This document shows, one piece after another, positions 43,819 to 51,736 of a DNA stretch of 64,000 nt. Made by a program: the position numbers and the translations under genes. Source of the stretch: JBBTCX01 sp964494205 (GTDB lineage Bacteria > Planctomycetota > Phycisphaerae > UBA1845); the NCBI GenBank assembly GCA_964494205.1, contig CAZBRD010000004.1, positions 62,001-126,000 of the forward strand, written 5' to 3'. Position 1 is the stretch's first letter, and every line of letters starts with the position of its first letter. Under the pieces are notes generated by a model. That model had not been told where the DNA came from, ran no database searches, and saw only the letters and a list, made by a program, of their open reading frames with translations.

Positions 43819-44829
43819 CGGCTTGGGATTGCCCTTGCTCTTCGAGAATCCCGGAACGAGTTGCGCGTCGTTGTCCTGCGTAGGCGTTTCGGAACCCGTG
43901 TATTTGCGAATCGAACCGGCCATCCACACGTTGTCCTGCTGATCGCCGAACACCGGCGACTTCAGGAACGTGGCTGAGCCATCCAACCCCAGCACATTCT
44001 GCCCGGCTTTCTGGTGTATGCGAGAATTGGCAGAGTACGGGTCGATCGAATCGTCAAATTGACCGTTGTTGAACAGAGGGCTGGCGTCGCCCATGTACGC
44101 GATGGCTGATATCGGTCGCACGTTCGGGTTCCCCGCCGCGAGATTGAGCGAGTCGTAGCTGATTGCTTCATCGTCAAAATCATCGGCCTCGTTCATCGCC
44201 TGTGCATCCATCGGCTTGCTTTTCGCATCAGCCGGGCAAAGGAAGGCACGCGGATTGCTAACGTAGCCATTCTTCACCAGCGTATAGGCATGACGACTGT
44301 TGGAAGCGAACTGCGCGCCATCCGTGCCCGGCATCCACGCGGTGGGCACGAGTTGTCCACGATAGGGCAACGATCCGTCGTAATCACCTTGATAAGCACT
44401 AAGGCCGCGATAAATCGAACCGAGATTGCCTTCGCACCACACGCGATGCGACTGCTGCCGAACCTTGGAAAGCGTGGGAATCAACGCACCCATTAACAGG
44501 ACGAGACAGGCCGCGACCGCCGCCAGCTCGCGCAGCGAAATGAACGGCCGCGAGTATCCACGGCCTTCACGTGCGGGCGACATCTTCGCCGGCTCGGCGC
44601 TCGTCGATTGCGAAACGCGCTTAAGAACTTTCTCAATAAGGTTGGTCGGGGCTGGAGTGGCTGTATAGAGATCAAGCGGTCGCAGGACACGCACGAGCCG
44701 CTTGTTCTTCGACTGCAAATCGGGATCGGCAGCTAATTTGCTCTTCAGCGACTCGCGCTGCTGCTCATCAAGCTGGTCGAGATGCGCATCAAGTAGCAGT
44801 TCTTCAAAATTGTGCGTACCATCATTCAT
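43810..44829 (-). CDS. Anti-sigma factor fused to a pilin-like domain
   Basis: 339 residues. Residues 1-75 are acidic helical (NFEELLLDAHLDQLDEQQRESLKSKLAADPDL), typical of anti-sigma N-termini but without the zinc His/Cys. A membrane segment (FISLRELAAVAACLVLLMGALIPTL, about 95-120) is followed by VRQQSHRVWCEGNLGSIYRGLSAYQGDYDG, closely resembling the mature N-terminus of planctomycete type II pseudopilins. A long extracytoplasmic domain with CPAD, YSANSRIHQKAGQNVLGLDGSATF follows, the H-x-DG signature of DUF1559-like pilins. Lies 45 bases after the ECF sigma gene on the same strand. Function inferred: membrane anti-sigma whose sensor half is a pilin-like fold. Confidence 0.85.
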   Translation of the reverse strand: MNDGTHNFEELLLDAHLDQLDEQQRESLKSKLAADPDLQSKNKRLVRVLRPLDLYTATPAPTNLIEKVLKRVSQSTSAEPAKMSPAREGRGYSRPFISLRELAAVAACLVLLMGALIPTLSKVRQQSHRVWCEGNLGSIYRGLSAYQGDYDGSLPYRGQLVPTAWMPGTDGAQFASNSRHAYTLVKNGYVSNPRAFLCPADAKSKPMDAQAMNEADDFDDEAISYDSLNLAAGNPNVRPISAIAYMGDASPLFNNGQFDDSIDPYSANSRIHQKAGQNVLGLDGSATFLKSPVFGDQQDNVWMAGSIRKYTGSETPTQDNDAQLVPGFSKSKGNPKPSN

Positions 44830-44874
44830 TAAGTGTTCACCTTCTCGCCGAGCGGTCGGGCTCCTTCGCCAGAC

Positions 44875-45483
44875 TCAAGTGTCCGATCGATCCGCATGGT
44901 CCTCGACCGCCGACTTATATCCTTCCGCGAAGCTGGCGATGGCTGCGTGCAGCCGACTCTTCACCGTGCCCAGCGGTATTCCCGTAATCTCAGAAATATG
45001 GCGATACGAGAACCGGTGGTAGTAAGCAAGGATCAGAATCTCGCTCAGCTTCGTCGGCATTCCTTCGATAACCGTTTTCACCAATCGGCGGTGTTCATCG
45101 CGCTCCAAATCTTCGTCAGGAGCGGAACTTTCATCGGAGAATAACTGGATGAACCGCCGATGGTCCTCTTCGCCTTCGTTGATGTCCGCGTCGAACCCGA
45201 CCTCGCGCTTGCGGTCGCGACGCCGCAGGAAGTCCCGCGCTTTGTTCGCCGCAATGGTAAACAACCACGGTTTGAAGCGCCTCGCGGGGTCGAACGAACT
45301 TCCCGAAGTATGAACCTGCAGGAATGTCTCCTGCACAATATCCTCCGCGGCCACCGAGTTACCCGTAAACCGCTGCACGAACTGAAACAGTTCCTGCGTG
45401 TGCCGACGGACAAGCAATTCAAAGCTTGCTTGGTGGCCGGACAAATAGTCCCGTAACAATTGCTCGTCCGTAGGCGCGTTCAC
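44875..45483 (-). CDS. ECF RNA polymerase sigma factor
   Basis: 202 residues. Region 2 (RDYLSGHQASFELLVRRHTQELFQFVQRFTGN...AEDIVQETFLQVHTS, then FKPWLFTIAANKARDFLRRR) and region 4 (LSEILILAYYHRFSYRHISEITGIPLGTVKSRLHAAI) are complete. It directs RNA polymerase to a specific regulon and is presumably held by the membrane anti-sigma encoded next. Start GTG 45483 follows GGAGGT with essentially no gap, which is unusually tight; no better start exists in frame. Confidence 0.93.
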   Translation of the reverse strand: MNAPTDEQLLRDYLSGHQASFELLVRRHTQELFQFVQRFTGNSVAAEDIVQETFLQVHTSGSSFDPARRFKPWLFTIAANKARDFLRRRDRKREVGFDADINEGEEDHRRFIQLFSDESSAPDEDLERDEHRRLVKTVIEGMPTKLSEILILAYYHRFSYRHISEITGIPLGTVKSRLHAAIASFAEGYKSAVEDHADRSDT

Positions 45484-45624
45484 ACCTCCATTGTATCCTT
45501 ACGTACGGGGGGCTTGGTTGTTCTTGGTTTCAATAGGAATTACGGTCAATTGTTGTACGAACGCGGCTTTGCCACGTCGTAGCAAGGGACTTGTTAACGG
45601 ACTAACTGGGTTTTCCATTTGCTT

Positions 45625-45653
45625 TTGCTCGGCAATCGGCACATAACTATAAT
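45625..45653 (+). promoter_or_regulatory. Candidate promoter of the sigma-54 activator gene
   Basis: TTGCTC at 45625-45630 and TATAAT at 45648-45653, separated by 17 bases. Predicted start of transcription is about 45660, leaving a leader of about 20 bases. This is the best housekeeping-type promoter in the window. Confidence 0.6.
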
Positions 45654-45681
45654 AAAATAAACGGGTTACGAATCATTGTCC

Positions 45682-47196
45682 GTGGATTTGTCGCAACATA
45701 GTTTCCCACCCGAATCGCTGGGCGTTCTCGCGACCGCCTCAGCCGCCATTAACTCCACGCTTGAACTTCAAGGCGTCCTTAACCAGATCGCTCGCGGAGC
45801 GGCTGCGGTTACACGGGCCGAAGCCAGCAGCGTACTTACTCTCGATGAAATGCGAAACAAGTTAGTTTTCGCGGCCGCTTATGGGGAGCAAGGGGCGGCC
45901 ATCCTTGGAAAGGAGTTCGATGCCGGGCTAGGAATCGCCGGGCGGGTTTTGCGGACGGGCGAACCTGAATGCGTGGCAGACGCCTCCAGTGATCCCGCCT
46001 TCTTTCCGGGCATCGATCAGCTCAGCCGCTTCCACACGCGCGGGATCATCGCGGCACCGATGGTCTACCAGTCGCAGGTGATCGGCGTTGTTGAAGTATT
46101 GAATCGCTCGGACGGAGGTGAGTTCGACAACCTCGATCTCGAACTGCTAAGAGTGTTCGCAAACCTCGCGGCCAACGCTGCCAGCAATGCCCAGGCCCAT
46201 GAGACTTTGCGAAAAGGCCATCGCGCGCTGCGTGAATCGGTCATCGCGGGTGCGAATATCGTCGGGGCATCTCCAAAACTTAGACAGGTGTTGAATCTTG
46301 CAGATCGCGTCGCGCCGACGAACGCGACGGTGCTCATCGTCGGCGAAACGGGAACAGGAAAGGAACTGCTGGCCAAGTACATCCATAACGCATCGCAGCG
46401 CGCCGACAACGCGTTTGTGGCGGTCAATTGCGCCGCATTGACTGAAACATTGCTAGAAAGCGAACTCTTTGGTCATGAGAAAGGGTCGTTCACCGGCGCC
46501 ATCTCGCAACACATCGGGCGATTTGAGTTGGCAGACAAGGGCACATTATTCCTTGATGAAATCGGCGAGATCAGTGCGTCGACGCAAGTGAAGCTGTTGC
46601 GTCTCTTACAGGAAAAGGCGTTCACGCGCGTCGGCGGCAGTAAGACGATCTCCTGCGATGTGCGTGTGGTCGCAGCCACGAATCGCGACCTACGCAAAGC
46701 CATCGCCGAAGGCCGCTTCCGCGAAGATTTGTTCTATCGATTGAATGTTTTCCCCATCACAACGCCTCCGCTTCGCGAACGCAAAGAGGATATTCTCAAA
46801 CTGGCTGAGCACTTTACGCGCGTTGCCAGCACCAACATCGGCGTCACGACGCGCACGATTTCGCCCGAGGCCGCCCGCGTGCTGGTGAATTACGAGTGGC
46901 CCGGCAACATCCGCGAGCTGGGCAACATCATCGAGCGCGCCGTGCTCATGGCTGATGGAAATACGCTCTATCCGAATCACTTTCCACTCGAAATGACCGC
47001 CACTCCCCCACCGCCACGCGTCGAGCAAAGCGAGACCGTCGCCGGAAGCCTTTGGGACCATGAGCGCGACATGATCGTCCGTGCACTGCAATCGAACCAT
47101 TGGAATCAGTCAAAGGCTGCCCGGGCCCTTGGCATCAGCCGCGACAATCTGCGATATCGATTGAAGAAGTACAAGATCGAACGCGAGTCGGCGTAA
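45682..47196 (+). CDS. GAF-domain sigma-54-dependent transcriptional activator
   Basis: 504 residues from GTG 45682 (TTG 45676 is possible; neither has a Shine-Dalgarno sequence). A GAF sensor domain (about 15-175) is followed by an AAA+ domain with Walker A GETGTGKEL, the sigma-54 contact loop as GSFTGA (usual GAFTGA, Ala to Ser), Walker B GTLFLDEIGE and the RFREDLFYRLNVFPI arginine-finger region. A Fis-type helix-turn-helix (QSKAARALGISRDNLRYRLKKY) ends the protein. It opens sigma-54 promoters when its GAF ligand or partner signals. Target genes are not visible. Confidence 0.92.
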   Translation: MDLSQHSFPPESLGVLATASAAINSTLELQGVLNQIARGAAAVTRAEASSVLTLDEMRNKLVFAAAYGEQGAAILGKEFDAGLGIAGRVLRTGEPECVADASSDPAFFPGIDQLSRFHTRGIIAAPMVYQSQVIGVVEVLNRSDGGEFDNLDLELLRVFANLAANAASNAQAHETLRKGHRALRESVIAGANIVGASPKLRQVLNLADRVAPTNATVLIVGETGTGKELLAKYIHNASQRADNAFVAVNCAALTETLLESELFGHEKGSFTGAISQHIGRFELADKGTLFLDEIGEISASTQVKLLRLLQEKAFTRVGGSKTISCDVRVVAATNRDLRKAIAEGRFREDLFYRLNVFPITTPPLRERKEDILKLAEHFTRVASTNIGVTTRTISPEAARVLVNYEWPGNIRELGNIIERAVLMADGNTLYPNHFPLEMTATPPPPRVEQSETVAGSLWDHERDMIVRALQSNHWNQSKAARALGISRDNLRYRLKKYKIERESA

Positions 47197-47274
47197 CGGC
47201 CTGACTTACGTCAAGAATGAGGGACCGGTTTCCAACCTGTCCGATGACGGGTTGAAAACTCATCGCACATCATT

Positions 47275-48987
47275 TCAACGGGCGGCCAGAGTAGCATCGG
47301 TTTTAGAATCCACGTCGTCGTGTCGTTGATAAATCCGCATCGAATACTGTCTTTCCTGCACCCGCTTGCGTTCACACGGGCGGAAGCCTTCGAACTGCAA
47401 CGGCGGGAAGGCGAGTGGGTGTTTCGCTTCTGCGATGAGGGTATGGGATGGCGGGGCATGAAAGCGATCGTTCTTCTCGCTGATATAGAACATCCAGCGA
47501 ATGTTCACGCCGATCAACTGCGACTTGCCAAGTTCTTCATCGTGATGATTGGCGAGCGGAACATAAGCATTTGAGCCATCCGGCTGCGTGTCAGCCACCA
47601 TGGAAAACCACTGATCCGTTTGATGGCTGAGTCCAAAGGGGCTGCCATCACGCGACCCATAGAGTTCATCAGGTGACAGTAGTTTGGCATTTGAGTCCAC
47701 AGCTACAGCGTCGTACCAAAAATCCGCCGGATACGTGAGCTTCGAATAACTCCACGCGAATTGCACGAAGGAGTAGCAAGTCGCGAGCAGGATCATGCAG
47801 GTTGCGATACGTCGCACCGCAACACTGCGAATACCCTCTATCGCTAAGACAGCGCCGATGACAACGAATGGCACATACATCAGCAAGATACGGCCATAGA
47901 AAACTGTCTTGTGAAAGACAACACCGAGTGTTGCATGGATGAGATAGCAGGCGATCGCGATGAGAATGGCCACGGCGGCGCTATCCATTCTTCGATAGTA
48001 AACAGCGCGTCCGCTGAACAAGACGAACAGAACGGCTAAAATCAGCCCGACCGAACCTTCGGCGTTGATCAAGTAATGCCATGCAAAAACATACCCCTCG
48101 CTGAATAATCCCATGGTGGGAGAGAATTGACTGGTACTACCAATCCACGTTGTGCCGGCATACTGTGCAAGACATTCGAATATCAAGACGCCGAAGCCAG
48201 CTCCGATACAAAACGCAAACGTCCTCTTGAATCGCGGGCTGCCGGGCGGATGGGGCTGAACATCTTCGAGTCGACTCTCTTCGCTGCCCGCTGGCAAAGC
48301 AAATGCCGCACAAACGAAATTGATGACCACGAACATATAGTGCCCGGGATAAGTCGCGAACGCGAACGCGCTCAAACCTCCCGCGAGCGTTATCCAACGA
48401 AACGATTTAGGATCAGTGCAAGTCTTTCGAGATAACAACCAGAGCGCAATCAAGGACAAGAGCAGCGATTCGTTGTAGGGAACAAGATGTTTGATCCACA
48501 CATTCGATTGCGCCAGCAGCGAATACGTGACGGCCGCAAGCAACGCGTAGCCGCCTCTCATTCGCCACGCGCGGGCCAGTGCGTAAATGGCGATCGTGAT
48601 CCCCAGTGATACGACGACATTGAAAATCGCTGCTGCGTCGTATGGCGCGAGTGGATTCACATTCGATAATGCATCTGGATAAACAATGCGCGAGAGCCAC
48701 GTTGGTACGACGCTGATGAGAATGAATCCCGGCCTGCCCAGCGATTGAAACAGTCGACCAGCGGCTGAAACATAATCACCGCGCCCCACATCATCAATCA
48801 ATTCGCCCGCGCGGAGGTAGCGTATTTCATCTCCCCAGAAGAAGTGGCCGGTACGAATCAGCGTGAGTCGATACGCACCCAACAAAGCGAGAAAGCAACA
48901 GAGTGCAATGGTCGAAGGGCGCAATGAGCCTCGTTGAGTTGGCTCAACATGCGAATCAACGTCGATATCCGCGTGATTATTGCTCAC
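47275..48987 (-). CDS. GT39-like polytopic membrane protein
   Basis: 570 residues with about 11 membrane segments. The first extracytoplasmic loop contains GHFFWGDEIRYLRAGELIDDVG, with the Asp-Glu pair placed as in PMT/ArnT-like GT-C glycosyltransferases. A soluble C-terminal tail of about 120 residues follows. GT-C enzymes transfer sugars from polyprenyl-phosphate donors on the outer face of the inner membrane. GTG 48987, no strong ribosome binding site. Follows the paralogous gene by 45 bases. Confidence 0.72.
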   Translation of the reverse strand: MSNNHADIDVDSHVEPTQRGSLRPSTIALCCFLALLGAYRLTLIRTGHFFWGDEIRYLRAGELIDDVGRGDYVSAAGRLFQSLGRPGFILISVVPTWLSRIVYPDALSNVNPLAPYDAAAIFNVVVSLGITIAIYALARAWRMRGGYALLAAVTYSLLAQSNVWIKHLVPYNESLLLSLIALWLLSRKTCTDPKSFRWITLAGGLSAFAFATYPGHYMFVVINFVCAAFALPAGSEESRLEDVQPHPPGSPRFKRTFAFCIGAGFGVLIFECLAQYAGTTWIGSTSQFSPTMGLFSEGYVFAWHYLINAEGSVGLILAVLFVLFSGRAVYYRRMDSAAVAILIAIACYLIHATLGVVFHKTVFYGRILLMYVPFVVIGAVLAIEGIRSVAVRRIATCMILLATCYSFVQFAWSYSKLTYPADFWYDAVAVDSNAKLLSPDELYGSRDGSPFGLSHQTDQWFSMVADTQPDGSNAYVPLANHHDEELGKSQLIGVNIRWMFYISEKNDRFHAPPSHTLIAEAKHPLAFPPLQFEGFRPCERKRVQERQYSMRIYQRHDDVDSKTDATLAAR

Positions 48988-49032
48988 TCTGATATATCGG
49001 ACTGTTCTGCAGACGAACGAAGAAGCGAACGA

Positions 49033-50661
49033 TCAACTTGGCTGCAATTCGCGAGCCGGACGACTCACCAAGGGGGCAAACAAAGCAGCCGCCAATGTTG
49101 TGTCGCACACGAACCAGACCCATTCGTAGCGGGCGATGGCCTGCTCACAGGCACCAAAAGTTCCGACAAGTGCAGCATCAAGAACGTAGCAAACCGCAAG
49201 AAACGCGCAGACACGCCGGTCCAACCCGAGCACGCCACAAAGCAAGATCGCGAACCCGGGCCAAAGCGACCCGACTTTGCCCATCATTCCAAAGACGTCT
49301 GACGTCGGAGCTGCCATGAATAAGTAGCGCAACGATTTGAACGGCTCGCCCTCAATGGCCGCCTTCGTCCTGGCAGATTCGTCCCATCGATTGAACAGTG
49401 AAAGCGAGCTTTCGAGCGGGCGATTTGGCAGCGCCCAATACGCGTACCAATGTTCCTGAAACTGCAAATCATCAGCGGCAGACGGATGTCGCATGATCGG
49501 CTGCAAGTCCTGCACAGGCACACGTGAGATCGCCGGGCCGCTTGTCTGTCGCAGCAGCGTCCGTCCGAACACTTGCAGGCCGATTACCAGGTACTCGCCT
49601 GGATGTCGCCGGATCAAATCCCATCCGGCGTCGCCAAGCTGGCGATCAACTTCCCAGTCGTTCATTTTCATTTCACGAATGAGATGATCGCGCGCGACCC
49701 AAACGTCGACGTGGTTGACGCGATAAGCGTCCTCCACGGTCCGCTCGGGTAGAAATGCGGCGCACTTCGTCGCGACAGCCGATTCGCTCATGGGAATACC
49801 TTGAACATGTCGCGCACGCATCAGCGTCATCGCCCCGATAGTTCCCGTGCATGGTCGAAATTCTCCCCCGCCTTTGTTGTTTAGGGCGCACTCTACAAGA
49901 ACCGCCCCCGCTGTCGGTGCGGCCAATAACCCAAGCAGAACCATCGAATGAGCAAATCTGTTTCGCCGCAACCAAATCAATAAGAGAACAGAAGCCGCCA
50001 GTATGACAAGCGCGACTGGTCTAATGAACCACGCGACCGCAACGAAGACTCCGGCGAGCGCGAATAGAAATTCAATCTTTCGATCGGTTAAAGGGTTATT
50101 CAGACAAGCATTTGTTGAATCGTGCAGGGTGCTCTCATGGCTGGAACTGCGCTTCGCGTAGCCTAGCCTCGAAAGAGCGTACGAAACCATAACAATCCCG
50201 ATCGACGCAACGAACGTGTACGCGACCTCCGACATTACTCGTTCGGCCCAAATGGATTCGCGCAATCGCACGATCGTCAGAATGGCTGCGAGCCACCCTA
50301 CTCCGCGCGATCGCAGACACCGACCGAGCGCATAAGCAAGCAACGGAAAAATTGATTGGAGCAGATAGTTGGCCGCGACAAAACCCCAGACGTGCGGCCC
50401 TAACCACGCAATCAACCCTGCCAACATGTACGAGTAGCCGGGTTTGCGATAACCGAACGAGGGTTCGCCGTCGGGACTCAAGATCAATTCCGCGTTGTCG
50501 AGGTATTGCAGCGAATCGGCGCAGAGTACCGCGCGACCTTGCCGTACAGAGAACTGGGCCAGCGAGAACACGCCGCTCAAAAGTAGAATGACCACGACGT
50601 CCGTCAGCGTCGCGAATCGCGTAGGTCGATTGATCTGGGCTTGAAGGTTCATCGGAGTCAT
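49033..50661 (-). CDS. GT39-like polytopic membrane protein (paralogue)
   Basis: About 542 residues with about ten membrane segments. The first loop has AVLCADSLQYLDNAELIL and SFGYRKPGYSYMLAGL, again the acidic-loop and aromatic pattern of GT-C transferases (PMT/ArnT-like). The central loop carries Cys-containing sequence (GEFRPCTGTIG). ATG 50661 (MTPMNLQAQ) is preferred. Same strand and about the same length as the downstream gene; the two probably form an operon and act on the same glycan, which is unknown. Confidence 0.72.
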   Translation of the reverse strand: MTPMNLQAQINRPTRFATLTDVVVILLLSGVFSLAQFSVRQGRAVLCADSLQYLDNAELILSPDGEPSFGYRKPGYSYMLAGLIAWLGPHVWGFVAANYLLQSIFPLLAYALGRCLRSRGVGWLAAILTIVRLRESIWAERVMSEVAYTFVASIGIVMVSYALSRLGYAKRSSSHESTLHDSTNACLNNPLTDRKIEFLFALAGVFVAVAWFIRPVALVILAASVLLLIWLRRNRFAHSMVLLGLLAAPTAGAVLVECALNNKGGGEFRPCTGTIGAMTLMRARHVQGIPMSESAVATKCAAFLPERTVEDAYRVNHVDVWVARDHLIREMKMNDWEVDRQLGDAGWDLIRRHPGEYLVIGLQVFGRTLLRQTSGPAISRVPVQDLQPIMRHPSAADDLQFQEHWYAYWALPNRPLESSLSLFNRWDESARTKAAIEGEPFKSLRYLFMAAPTSDVFGMMGKVGSLWPGFAILLCGVLGLDRRVCAFLAVCYVLDAALVGTFGACEQAIARYEWVWFVCDTTLAAALFAPLVSRPARELQPS

Positions 50662-50739
50662 GGAACTTCGCGAAATCACGCGGGCGCACCTATTGCGCTA
50701 GTTCCCATAACCATCGGCAGATCGAGGATGTGAATCAAA

Positions 50740-51093
50740 CTACCGGCTGCAATCGCGTGGAGCCGGTATCAAGCAAATGAAGGACAGCGGACTGCTGCCC
50801 GTGTTTAAGAACTGATGCTTCTCATTCGGCGGCACCCAGATAACGTCCCCGGCCTTGAACGGCCGCTCCCCCTGGTCGGATTTGGCGACCCCTTGCCCGC
50901 CGAGCACCAGAATCTCATGCTCATAGTCGTGCTGGTGGTGCGGCGTGTAACCGCCCGGTGCAACCTCGAATTGCCGCATGTGGAAATTGGTCGCACCATC
51001 ATTCGCGCCAACGAGCATGCGCATCTTCGCCCCGACCGCGCCTTCCATGCGGACTTCGGTCTGCTCGTGCTTTTCGAGCGATTGCACTTTCAT
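50740..51093 (-). CDS. Small cupin protein
   Basis: 117 residues, one cupin barrel. Metal-binding residues in motif 1 (PHHQHDYEHEILVLGG) and motif 2 (PPNEKHQF) are complete: His, His, Glu and His. Start ATG 51093 with GGAG eight bases upstream, so the longer frame to 51153 is not used. Lies 13 bases downstream of ndk on the same strand. Could be a dioxygenase-like or sugar-binding cupin; function unknown. Confidence 0.85.
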   Translation of the reverse strand: MKVQSLEKHEQTEVRMEGAVGAKMRMLVGANDGATNFHMRQFEVAPGGYTPHHQHDYEHEILVLGGQGVAKSDQGERPFKAGDVIWVPPNEKHQFLNTGSSPLSFICLIPAPRDCSR

Positions 51094-51106
51094 AAACACA
51101 ACTCCA

Positions 51107-51568
51107 TCACACGTCGTTGGCCACAAACACCCACTGGCTTCCCGCCGGGGCATAATCGAGCAGCTCTTCCTTCTTGAAGTAGAGTGCGATCTCTGTTGCA
51201 GCAGAATCGGGCGAATCGCTGCCGTGTATTAGATTATACGATTTACTGGCCCCAAAATCTCCACGGATCGTGCCCGGAGCGGCCTCAAACCCGAACGTCT
51301 TGCCCATCAGGGTCCGCGCCATTTCGATGCACCGTGTGCCCTGCAGCGCCATGACGACCACCGGCCCGCTGGTGATGTAGTCGATCAGCGGCGGGTAAAA
51401 CGGCTTGCCCTTGTGCGGGGCGTAATGACGCTCCGCCAGATCGCGCGTGATCTGCATGATCTTCATGCCCGCGACGATGAGCCCCTTGTCCTCAAACCGC
51501 TGAATGATGCGACCGATGAGCCGACGCTGAATCGCGTCAGGTTTCAAGATGATAAGCGTTCGTTCCAC
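51107..51568 (-). CDS. ndk: Nucleoside diphosphate kinase
   Basis: 153 residues, normal size. RTLIILKPDAIQRRLIGRII at the N-terminus, the catalytic His in NLIHGSDS (about 118), and GTIRGDFG are the family hallmarks. Transfers phosphate from ATP to nucleoside diphosphates through a phospho-His. Start GTG 51568 with AAGGA seven bases upstream. Probably cotranscribed with the cupin gene. Confidence 0.96.
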   Translation of the reverse strand: MERTLIILKPDAIQRRLIGRIIQRFEDKGLIVAGMKIMQITRDLAERHYAPHKGKPFYPPLIDYITSGPVVVMALQGTRCIEMARTLMGKTFGFEAAPGTIRGDFGASKSYNLIHGSDSPDSAATEIALYFKKEELLDYAPAGSQWVFVANDV

Positions 51569-51658
51569 GTTTCGTTCCTTCTTCTAGGTTGGTTCTTATT
51601 CGTTTCGTTCAACGAAAAGAAATCTAGATGCGCGACGCAGAAGGGTCAAGGAGCATGT

Positions 51659-51685
51659 AAAAAGGCCCGGATGAACCGGGCCTTC
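51659..51685 (-). terminator. Rho-independent terminator of the S41 protease gene
   Basis: On the minus strand: AAGGCCCGG, loop TTCAT, CCGGGCCTT, then a T-run. Nine paired bases. It lies 52 bases past the protease stop and insulates ndk. Confidence 0.85.
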
Positions 51686-51736
51686 GGGTGATTAACAGTA
51701 GCGGTCCGAAGCCCGCTCCTCGCGTTCGATATTCTC

